This document shows, one piece after another, positions 29,561-37,605 of a DNA stretch of 64,000 bases (the first letter of the stretch is position 1; the number at the start of each line of letters is the position of its first letter). A program made the translations under genes and the position numbers. Source of the stretch: Bathymodiolus platifrons methanotrophic gill symbiont (lineage in GTDB: Bacteria > Pseudomonadota > Gammaproteobacteria > Methylococcales > Methylomonadaceae); contig NZ_BDMN01000080.1 in the NCBI RefSeq assembly GCF_002189065.1, forward strand, positions 1-64,000, given 5' to 3'. A model generated the notes under the pieces. The model ran no database searches, was not told where the DNA came from, and saw only the letters and a program-made list of their open reading frames with translations.

Positions 29561-30642
29561 TCCAGGCGGCCGCGCATATTGAACTCAATATTAATGCTTT
29601 ACGGCATAATGTACGCAAAGTAAGAGAGCTTGCCCCGAAATCAAATTTAATGGCGGTGATCAAGGCTAATGCTTATGGGCATGGCTTAATATGCGTGGCG
29701 AACTCTTTGACGGATGTTGTTGATGCCTTGGCCGTTGCCCGTATTGATGAAGGAATTCGTATTCGGGAAGCGGGTGTGCAAGGCAGAATTCTGGTCTTGC
29801 AAGGCTTCTCTCAGCTTGATGAGCTAGAATTATTACAGCGCTATCAGTTAGAGTCAGTTATTCATACAGAGCAGCAGCTTAGTATATTAGAATCAGCTAT
29901 GTTGCAGCGTGCAATCTCCATCTGGATAAAAATTGATACGGGCATGAACCGCCTAGGCATTCGTCCTGAGCAATTTTCAGTCGTGTTGCAGCGGCTACAG
30001 CAATGCAGCGGAGTGCAGCCTGAAATTAACTTTATGACTCACTTTGCAAATGCGGATGATATTCAGGGTGATAAAACGACACGGCAATTACAGCTGTTTA
30101 ATGAGGTAACTAAACTCAATGTTGGGCAAAGAAGTAGCGCGAATTCAGCTGCTATTATTGCCTGGCCTGAGACTCGTCAGGATTGGATAAGGCCCGGGCT
30201 GATGCTTTACGGCGCTTCCCCCTTGTTGCAGCAGACAGCTCAGCAATTAATGTTATTGCCGGTGATGAGCCTGTATTCGCAGGTTATTGCGCTTAAGCAA
30301 GTTAAAAAGGGTGAGGCAGTAGGTTATGGTGGTAGCTGGGTGGCGGATAAGGATACAAGTCTTGGAGTGGTCTCTATAGGCTATGGCGATGGCTACCCGC
30401 GTTATGCTAAGCAAGGTACCCCAGTATTAATCAATAATAAGCGTGTACCACTGGTTGGGCGAGTGTCTATGGACATGATCACTGTTGATTTAACGGAGCA
30501 TACTGACATACAAGTGGGAGATCAGGTTTTATTGTGGGGCGATGGTCTGCCTGTTGAAGAGATTGCTGCCGGTGCAGAGACTATCCCCTATACTTTGCTT
30601 TGTGGTATTACTCGTAGGGTGCAGGTGATGGTTAAGGACTAA
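29557..30642 (+). CDS. alr: Alanine racemase
   Basis: Alr is a PLP enzyme that makes D-alanine for peptidoglycan. The PLP lysine is K36 in MAVIKANAYGHG. IKIDTGMNRLGIRPEQF, the catalytic-tyrosine region GEAVGYGGSWVA and RVSMDMITVDLTE are present; 361 residues is normal. It starts with GTG at 29557 overlapping the dnaB stop by four bases, so it is translationally coupled. The dnaB-alr pairing is common in gammaproteobacteria. Confidence 0.96.
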   Translation: MIQAAAHIELNINALRHNVRKVRELAPKSNLMAVIKANAYGHGLICVANSLTDVVDALAVARIDEGIRIREAGVQGRILVLQGFSQLDELELLQRYQLESVIHTEQQLSILESAMLQRAISIWIKIDTGMNRLGIRPEQFSVVLQRLQQCSGVQPEINFMTHFANADDIQGDKTTRQLQLFNEVTKLNVGQRSSANSAAIIAWPETRQDWIRPGLMLYGASPLLQQTAQQLMLLPVMSLYSQVIALKQVKKGEAVGYGGSWVADKDTSLGVVSIGYGDGYPRYAKQGTPVLINNKRVPLVGRVSMDMITVDLTEHTDIQVGDQVLLWGDGLPVEEIAAGAETIPYTLLCGITRRVQVMVKD

Positions 30643-30675
30643 ATATGGCTCCTGCCGAGTCTTCGTCAGGCTAAA

Positions 30676-30820
30676 GAAGCTGTGAAAGTATGAGTTTTTA
30701 GCCTCCCCCCTTGAGAAGGGGGGGTCGTATAAAAACATAGATCATTGATGTTGCGTGACTAGTTTTAATATACCAAACCTCCGCTAACTCCTTAACAAGT
30801 GGGGGGGGTGAATACTTTCG
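30676..30820. mobile_element. Family B element, degenerate copy
   Basis: It starts GAAGCTGTGAAAGTATG and runs to GAATACTTTCG, with the CCCCCCTTGAGAAGGGGGG palindrome kept and the second palindrome degraded (CTCCTTAACAAGTGGGGGG). The right end runs into CGGGTATTATTAAGTCC, a family A end, at about 30818-30835, so two families are fused here. Confidence 0.7.
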
Positions 30821-30889
30821 GGTATTATTAAGTCCGCATTTCTAAGTACATCTAAGAGAATAAATTTTTACCCGGAGGCAAAGAAGCAA

Positions 30890-31648
30890 ATGAGAAACAG
30901 TTTCCCTATCATGCTTTTAATAGCAATGGTAGTCGCTGGTTGTGCAGAGTATAAAGTGCCGATTGCAATAGATAAGGAGCAGCACAGTAATCAAGAAAGC
31001 TACTTTATACCCGGGCTTGATCATGGCTTGATTCAATCTCCTATTAATATTTTATCTGCTGAAATAAAAGCTTCAAAGGGGCATGGAATTACCCTGCATT
31101 TTCAGGATAAAATCAATGCAATCAAAAATCTGGGGTATACGGTACAACTGGATTTTGATAAGGGTAGTACTGTTAGTAGTGATGGACGGGAGTATGAGTT
31201 AAAGCAAATGCACTTTCATACCCCGTCTGAGCATTTAATTGATGGCATGACATTTCCGATGGAATTACATATTGTCAACCAGGTACCTCCGCTAAACGAG
31301 AGTGATACACCGCATTATCTGGTTATTGCTGCATTATTTAAAATGGGGAAAGAAAACAAATTTATTAGTGAGTTTTTAAATAAGATTCCAAAACAGGAAA
31401 ATACTAAAGCTGAACTTCAAACTGGCGAAGTCAAATTGAGTGATATTTTTAGTGATTTTTTAAGCACCACCCCAAGCTTTTATCATTACCGGGGCTCGTT
31501 AACTACCAAGCCTTATACCGAAAGTGTCAGCTGGTTTGTGCTTAAGCGTATTATTGAAGCATCGCCAGAGCAAATCCGTACGATTAATAAAATTGAAGGC
31601 GATAATGCGCGGCACATACAAAATAAATTTGGAAGAACGATTGATTAA
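30890..31648 (+). CDS. Alpha-type carbonic anhydrase, lipoprotein form
   Basis: Carbonic anhydrase interconverts CO2 and bicarbonate. The zinc histidines are H108 and H110 in QMHFHTPSEH and H127 in MELHIVN, with the QSPINI motif near residue 50. A lipoprotein signal (AMVVAGC, C18) places it in the envelope. The segment before QSPINI is shorter than usual: the W-G-Y/E-N-G-P-E-H-W region is replaced by SYFIPGLDHGLI. The C-terminal part is longer and less typical. GGAGG lies 12 bases upstream of the ATG. Bicarbonate could feed PEP carboxylase in a serine-cycle methylotroph (inference). Confidence 0.85.
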   Translation: MRNSFPIMLLIAMVVAGCAEYKVPIAIDKEQHSNQESYFIPGLDHGLIQSPINILSAEIKASKGHGITLHFQDKINAIKNLGYTVQLDFDKGSTVSSDGREYELKQMHFHTPSEHLIDGMTFPMELHIVNQVPPLNESDTPHYLVIAALFKMGKENKFISEFLNKIPKQENTKAELQTGEVKLSDIFSDFLSTTPSFYHYRGSLTTKPYTESVSWFVLKRIIEASPEQIRTINKIEGDNARHIQNKFGRTID

Positions 31649-31673
31649 GTTAAAAAAGGGTTAATAAACGGCA

Positions 31674-33172
31674 ATGAAGCAGATATTCCAAATACTGAAA
31701 AAAATCATTATAATTGTTTCCGCTATTTTGATCTATGGCTGTGCAGTTAACCCGGTGACAGGAAGTCATGAAATAGTTTTAATGTCGGTTGAAGGCGAAA
31801 AGCAACTTGGAGAAGAAAATGCCAGGCAAGTAGCCGAGCAAATGGGTTTATTTGATAACCCTGAATTAGTCAGCTATATACAATCAATTGGTCAGCGCCT
31901 GGCAGAAAAGTCACCTTATCAGGATGTTAATTATCAATTTCAGATTGTCGATCTTGAAGAACCGAATGCTTTTGCTCTGCCTGGAGGCTATGTCTATGTT
32001 AGTCGTGGCCTACTGGTCCTATTAAATTCTGAAGATGAACTGGCCGGTGTCATCGGTCATGAGATTGGCCATGTTGCAGCGCGTCATTCTGTACAGCGTT
32101 TAACACGTGCTGCTCCGATAGGGCTAGTCACGGGAATAACATCAGCTGCAGTAGGTATAGTTAGCCCCTTTCTTGCGCATACTGTGTCAGGGGCCGGCTC
32201 GCTACTTAATTCGACAATTCTTGCGCCTTATAGTCGAACACAAGAAAACGACGCTGATGCGATAGGGCAGTTGCTGGCAATTAAATCGGGATGGACCCCT
32301 GAAGGTATTACTACTTTTCTTAACACTCTGGATCGCGAAACAGAAAGAAAGGGGCAGGAGGGAGATCAGTTCTCCTTTTTTGCCACACATCCGTCGACGC
32401 CAAAACGAGTTAAAGCAACTGAAGTAAGGGCGGTCGAGTTAAATGCAGAGAAAAAGTTTCAGCAGAAACGTTATTTGATCGCAAAAAATCATAAAGCCTT
32501 CCTAAATAAATTTAATGGTTTATCGTTGGTTCTGATGCTAGACAGGGGGTGATTGTCGAGCAGGATTTTCTACACCCAACAATGAATATTGGGCTTACTT
32601 TTCCAGGTGACTGGAAAATATCTAACCAGCCTCAATATGTGTCAGCAGTTAACAAACAGAAAGATGGCTTATTAATATTGGAGCTTCAGGGTGAAGGAAA
32701 TGATCCGGTTAAGGCCGCCCATGACTTTCTTAATAAGGCAAAAATAGCTAATCAGTCAGTAAGCTGAGTATTGGAGGGTTTTCAGCTAGTCAGGTAACTA
32801 TTAATAAGAGCAGGCAAGAGGCTATAATCACCTGGGTTGCCTTTCAGAAACAGATGTTTCGATTGACCTCAATCAATAAAAATCTGGCAGCAACAAACAA
32901 ACCGCCGGGATATTAAAAAATCTATTGCTACTTTTCATCAGCTAAGGTCTAAAGAAAAGATGAAAATTAAGCAGCAAAGGCTACGTATCATCTCTGCCAG
33001 ATCAGGGGAAAGTATTTCGGCATTATTGAAGCGGGTAGGTAGTGAATGGGATAAAGAAAGCTGTGCAATTGCTAATAATCTGCAGGCAGATGTTTCTCTT
33101 AAAAAAGGGCAGCTGATTAAAGTGGTGATTTCTGAGCCATTTAAATATGGTAGTACTGAGATTACGAGATAG
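31674..33172 (+). pseudogene. M48-family metalloprotease lipoprotein, frameshifted
   Basis: The first frame (31674-32552) encodes a lipoprotein signal (ILIYGC) and a complete-looking M48 catalytic core: HEIGH at 129-133 and the third ligand in ENDADAIG. The conserved C-terminal region then continues in other frames. VGSDARQGVIVEQDF-HPTMNIGLTF runs from about 32520, SIGGFSASQVTINK from about 32765 and ATFHQLRSKEKMKIKQQ from about 32905, ending TAG at 33172. At least three single-base shifts are needed to join them. The protease core might still be made as a 292-residue protein, but the gene is best read as decaying. Confidence 0.8.
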
Positions 33173-33221
33173 AATCCACCTAATGAAGACAGTGAGGTTA
33201 AGAAATTGAAACCACCATCAC

Positions 33222-33542
33222 TTACCTATGATGTGACTCGACGTATTCCCTCAATACACTGTCCATGCGCGTTTGCCAGCCTTTTCCAGTCGCTCTGAAA
33301 TACTCTAAGACTTCGGGTGATAGACGGATATTGATTGGCTTTTTTGGGTTGTTTGACATGGGGCGCCCCACTGATGCCTTGACTGCGCTTTCCAGTTCTG
33401 AAAATTCCGTAACTGGTTTTAATTGAGCCAATTCTTCATCAGAAAGATAGGTACCATCGGCAAGTGCCTGTCTAGTGATTTCAGCATCTTCCGTGTCGTT
33501 TGGAAGTTTTATTTTTCTGCCTGATTTAGTGGTTACGAACAT
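33222..33542 (-). CDS. brnA: BrnA-family antitoxin
   Basis: The 106-residue product has the BrnA pattern: acidic N-terminal half and a C-terminal ribbon-helix-helix DNA-binding part, KKPINIRLSPEVLEYFRATG followed by KGWQTRMDSVLREYV. It overlaps the upstream brnT by 17 bases, in the usual toxin-first order. It should neutralise BrnT and repress the pair through the inverted repeat at 33803-33839. Confidence 0.9.
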   Translation of the reverse strand: MFVTTKSGRKIKLPNDTEDAEITRQALADGTYLSDEELAQLKPVTEFSELESAVKASVGRPMSNNPKKPINIRLSPEVLEYFRATGKGWQTRMDSVLREYVESHHR

Positions 33543-33795
33543 AATAATTCACCTCTCGCTTATTAGCCTTACGAAAACTGATAACACGGATAACATCAGC
33601 CCTAATGGTAAATGTCAGATGATAAAGACGGTCTAAAATAAACCCCAGTGCATTAAAGCGTGGTTCACCATATTGTTGGCGAATATCTATTCGAATGATA
33701 GCCGTATCAAGCTCAAACTCTGCGGCTAGTTCGAAGGATAACCCTCTTTCAAGCCTATTGTTTTCACTTTTAATTGGGTCATATTCAATTTTCAT
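33526..33795 (-). CDS. brnT: BrnT-family toxin (ribonuclease)
   Basis: The 89-residue product matches BrnT: it starts with MKIEYDPIKSENNRLERGLS and FELAAEF, has RFNALGFILDRLYHLTFTIR and ends with the VIRVISFRKANKREV motif typical of this RelE-fold ribonuclease. It is transcribed from a divergent AT-rich region holding an inverted repeat. It is complete and in frame. Confidence 0.9.
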   Translation of the reverse strand: MKIEYDPIKSENNRLERGLSFELAAEFELDTAIIRIDIRQQYGEPRFNALGFILDRLYHLTFTIRADVIRVISFRKANKREVNYYVRNH

Positions 33796-33802
33796 GGATT
33801 TT

Positions 33803-33839
33803 TATTGTATATACGTTTATTGTTATTGTAAATACAATA
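33803..33839. promoter_or_regulatory. Operator-like inverted repeat upstream of brnTA
   Basis: TATTGTATATAC (33803-33814) and GTAAATACAATA (33828-33839) are inverted copies with 11 of 12 matches. They lie 8-44 bases before the brnT start and overlap the likely promoter. BrnA antitoxins autoregulate by binding such sites (family knowledge); binding here is inferred. Confidence 0.6.
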
Positions 33840-33914
33840 ATCTTGGGGGAATTCGTTGAGAATGGTCAGCAGAATTAAATGTTAGGTTAGGCCTGACTAA
33901 AAATACTCATATAT

Positions 33915-34568
33915 CTAAGGTTTGTCTTTCAGTTTGAAATTATCCAATGCTGTCATATCTGTTTGCTCTATTAGCAAGCGCTGCCCATTAATAAGAGCCT
34001 GTTTTTTGTATGATAGACCTTCTTGTCGGGCGCGCAGGATATAGCCGCTTAACCCGCTTCCTGATGCCACCAAAAGCATTACACCGATAGTGACCAACTG
34101 GCTGAATATCATAATACCTCCCGCACCAACAGCCGTAGCAAAAGCTACGCCTACCTTGAAATTTGCTTTTGCATGGGCTTTTCTGGTTGCTTTTTCAATC
34201 TTCTTATAGCTTTCTGCAAGAATGTCACTTTTCTCTCGTTCGGCATCCAGTAGTATTCTTTCGCGTTCGCGTGCATGCATATCCTGCATTTGAGATTTTT
34301 CTTCAATTGCGCTGGCTTTTTCTTCTCCGGCCTCCTTTAAAAAGCTTTCTCTGTCCTGTGCGTGCTGCTCGCGTAGGACGGTCTGCTGGTCGTGAAAAAT
34401 ATTACGTGCAATGGATGAAAACCAGAATGCTGACAAAATAGCACTTATAAATGCAATCATTGCGAGCACAATAATGAGTTGAAAATCATGTGACCCATTA
34501 AGAGCCATCACTATCAGGCCGCCTGTTACCAGTTGTATTAAGATAATGCCGGGTAAAAATTTAAACAT
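33915..34568 (-). CDS. Membrane protein with central coiled coil, unrecognised
   Basis: The 217-residue product has two N-terminal membrane segments (about 4-22 and 30-50), a highly charged helical middle (residues 58-135, rich in E/K/R/A/Q such as REQHAQDRESFLKEAGEEK) and two further hydrophobic stretches (about 137-176). It ends in a polar tail. The layout suggests an inner-membrane protein with a long cytoplasmic or periplasmic coiled coil. It lies downstream of glcF on the same strand, 54 bases away. I recognise no family. Confidence 0.65.
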   Translation of the reverse strand: MFKFLPGIILIQLVTGGLIVMALNGSHDFQLIIVLAMIAFISAILSAFWFSSIARNIFHDQQTVLREQHAQDRESFLKEAGEEKASAIEEKSQMQDMHARERERILLDAEREKSDILAESYKKIEKATRKAHAKANFKVGVAFATAVGAGGIMIFSQLVTIGVMLLVASGSGLSGYILRARQEGLSYKKQALINGQRLLIEQTDMTALDNFKLKDKP

Positions 34569-34622
34569 AATGTCAGTCTAGTTGTTTATAGTGCTTTATA
34601 GCGGTCAGTTGCGAATTCTAGG

Positions 34623-36218
34623 TTAAACAAAGCTTTCATCCAGCAGTTCTATCCAGTGCTTAACAGGAATGCTCGCCTGGCTTTGCAGGTGTAATTGACA
34701 GCCTATATTTGCTGTGACTATCAGTTCAGGCTGGTGTCTTTGTAAATTTGTCAGTTTGTTATATAAGAGCTGCTGCGCTAAATCAGCCTGTAAAATGGAA
34801 TAAGTGCCTGCTGAGCCACAGCATAAATGTGTATCATCAACAGCGCTAAGTTCAAAACCACAACGCTTAAGAATAGACTCAACAACACCATCAAGTTGCT
34901 GGCCATGTTGTAGTGTGCATGGGCTTTGGAATGCAATATTCTTAATAGATGGTTTAATGCGGCTTAGGGGTAATTCTTCTTGCAAAAGGATTTCGCTGAT
35001 ATCTTTGGCAAGCTCACTAATTTTTTGTGCTTTATCTGCATAATGTTCGTCTTGTTTTAAATGATAGCCATATTCTTTTACCATGGCACCACAGCCGCTG
35101 GCTGTAATGATGATTGCTGTGATACCTTGTTCGATATAAGGCCACCAGGCATCAATATTTCGGCGCATAAAATTTAATGCTTCCTGTTGTGCGGATAAAT
35201 GCTGGCTGACTGCGCCACAACAGCCAGCTTTGTCAGGAGCAATAAGCGTAATGCCGAGCTTGCGTAGAATATTTGCCGTAGTTGAATTGGTATTGGTATT
35301 GGGGGTAGTAACAGATTGTATGCAGCCTTCTAGGATTAGCATTTTTCGTGCTTGTCCTGAGTTTTCCGGAATATAAGCAGGCCATGTGCTGGTTTTTTGC
35401 CTGCCAGGTATCTGTCGCTTTAATGACTGGGGTAGCAGAGGTTTAAGTTGTCGACCGATTGTTAATAAAATAGTAACCCGGGATGGATAAGGTAAAATTT
35501 TTCTTAGCTGAAGTTTCCCAATAATTATTTATGGTAAAATTGAAACTATGCTAACTTATTTTTTTCACAAAGTGAGTCATAAAATTTCTTCATCGACTTT
35601 TCGATATTTTTTTTATAAGGAAATGACATAAGACAACCACTGAGTAATAAACTGAAGTTTCCCAATAATTATTTATGGTAAAATTGAAACTATGCTACAA
35701 CTATATGAAAAAAATAGTCTTTTCATTCGTTTCAAATGCTATTGCCTAAGGGGAATTAAGTAGGGGTTTGCTATAAACATGGCAAAACCACCTAAAATAA
35801 ACCTCGATACACCAGCATTGTGTATTTCAGCTACTCAATAATTGGGAAACTTCAGTTTCTTAGTATAAGGCGTATTATTCGGCTTATGACTTGGGCGCGT
35901 CGTTTTATCTTCTATTAATTGGCGCCCTATGTCGACTAATCGGCCATACTGTACGCCAGATGGGCAACTAGTTTCACAGGCGCGACAGCTTAAACAGCGA
36001 TCTAAATGTAACTGTGTTTTGCTGCTTACCGAATGTCCTTCGATGATTTGTTTTATTAAATAAATGCGGCCTCTGGGGCCGTCGCGTTCATCACCTAATA
36101 ATTGATAAGTAGGGCAGGTAGCAGTGCAGAACCCACAATGCACGCAGGAACGTATAATATTATCTGCTTCCTGGCCTAGTGCTGATTTTAAAAAATATTC
36201 TGTTGTCTGGGTTTGCAT
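34623..36218 (-). pseudogene. glcF: Glycolate oxidase iron-sulfur subunit GlcF, split by family C element
   Basis: The 5' part from 36218 encodes two 4Fe-4S motifs, CVHCGFCTATCP (C25-C35) and CLSCRACETSCPSG (C75-C85). The 3' part, open from 35507 down to 34623, reads LRKILPYPSRVTILLTIGR and then the GCCGAVSQHL and LCCGSAGTYS cysteine motifs. Between them lie 348 bases of family C sequence at 35508-35855, flanked by TTTCTTAG on both sides. Joining the halves after removing the insertion gives TKK-ILPYPSR only if one A is dropped, so there is also a one-base shift in an A-run. Glycolate oxidase needs GlcD, GlcE and GlcF, so activity should be lost. Confidence 0.9.
35508..35855. mobile_element. 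Family C insertion in glcF (composite, 348 bp)
   Basis: The outer ends are CTGAAGTTTCCCAATAATT at 35508 and AATAATTGGGAAACTTCAG at 35855, flanked by the 8-bp target duplication TTTCTTAG (35500-35507 and 35856-35863). A second copy of the left end begins inside at 35651, followed by a remnant (ATGGCAAAACCACCTAAAAT) that may be the start of a transposase, then the right end. The first 46 bases are followed by 97 bases of other sequence. It looks like a nested or deleted derivative of the element that starts at 63941. Confidence 0.8.
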
Positions 36219-36306
36219 AAAAGAATTAATTTAAAAGTCAGCATACATACGACCTATATTAAATAGTCCATGCGGATCAAAAGCCAGTTTTAATCGTTGA
36301 TGCAAT

Positions 36307-36562
36307 TTTAATAGAGGTGTGGGTAAAGGGTGAAAGATATCGTTGCGCTCGCCTAGGCTGCGAAACAGAGTGGCGTGGCCGCCTGATAAGTTAGGCTCAG
36401 AACGGATTGATTGCAGATCTAGGTCGCTTTTTAACCAGCGTAATGCGCCGCCCCATTCATAAAGATAGTCACCTTCCAAAGGTAAGGCGGGTGTGTTGGA
36501 TGCTAATGAAATGCGCCATAAAGCTTGCGTGCTATGGAAAAAAGGGTGTGTCTGCTCTGTTA
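36307..36562. repeat. 256-bp direct duplication, copy 1
   Basis: Bases 36307-36562 match 36609-36864 with an offset of 302 and no difference that I can find by eye. Both copies are glcE coding sequence. The 46 bases between them are a family C end. Confidence 0.9.
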
Positions 36563-36608
36563 CTGAAGTTTCCCAATAATTATTTATGGTAAAATTGAAA
36601 CTATGCTA
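36563..36608. mobile_element. Solo 46-bp family C end inside glcE
   Basis: It starts CTGAAGTTTCCC and ends GAAACTATGCTA, identical to the first 46 bases of the element at 35508 and 63941. The right end and any internal part are missing. In the 35508 copy, too, other sequence begins straight after CTATGCTA. Confidence 0.85.
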
Positions 36609-36864
36609 TTTAATAGAGGTGTGGGTAAAGGGTGAAAGATATCGTTGCGCTCGCCTAGGCTGCGAAACAGAGTGGCGTGGCCGCCTGATAAGTTAGGCTC
36701 AGAACGGATTGATTGCAGATCTAGGTCGCTTTTTAACCAGCGTAATGCGCCGCCCCATTCATAAAGATAGTCACCTTCCAAAGGTAAGGCGGGTGTGTTG
36801 GATGCTAATGAAATGCGCCATAAAGCTTGCGTGCTATGGAAAAAAGGGTGTGTCTGCTCTGTTA
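36609..36864. repeat. 256-bp direct duplication, copy 2
   Basis: The second copy of the glcE segment, here still joined to the upstream part of the gene (sequence continues TTGATTGCCAGAAATTG at 36864 onward). Confidence 0.9.
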
Positions 36865-37605
36865 TTGATTGCCAGAAATTGTGCGCCTGTTTTAATATTT
36901 CTCCTCCGATCGATTGCTGAGCATTATCAATGGCTTTCTCGGTGCCGGACAGGCGAATATAAAGTTTGTCTTGATAAAAGCAGCTGGCACTGATGGGTAA
37001 GGGAAGTTGGGACCATTGATGAAGTTTTAGCAGGGCTGCATCTATGGATGTTTGTTGCATAAGGGTTATTTCAGCTTCTGGCATAGGCACTATTTTTAGG
37101 GAGGCTTCCAGTATTACTCCTAGTGTTCCTAGTGCTCCTGTCATTAGACGAGAAATATCATAGCCGGCAACATTTTTTATGACTTCGCCACCAAAAGATA
37201 ATATTTCAGCTTTGCCGTTGAGCACAGTAGTACCTAATACATAGTCTCGGGCAGCGCCACTATATGCACGGCGTGGTCCGGAAAAATTACCTGCAAGAGT
37301 ACCTCCTAAAGTGGTTTTTTCATGATAGGCAGGGGGTTCAAATGCTAGCATTTGCCTATTTTCTGCCAGAACTTGTTGTAATATTTTTAAGGGTGTCCCT
37401 GAGCGAGCTTTAATAACCAGCTCTGTCGGTTCATAGCTAATAATGCCCTGGTGTTCTGCAAGGCTTAAGAGCTTATCAGCAGTAACATTGCGTCCATAAA
37501 AATCTTTTGATCCGCCGGCTTTAATGGTAAAGGTTTTATTTGTATTGATGGCTTGCAGAACTGTGTCCTGTATCTGTTTGCTTAGGTCGTTTTGAGTGGA
37601 ATGCA

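Noticed and set aside
36407-36993. Two plus-strand open frames (36407-36592 and 36709-36993) with the same product start
   Set aside because: They are shadows of glcE on the opposite strand and appear twice only because of the 256-bp duplication.
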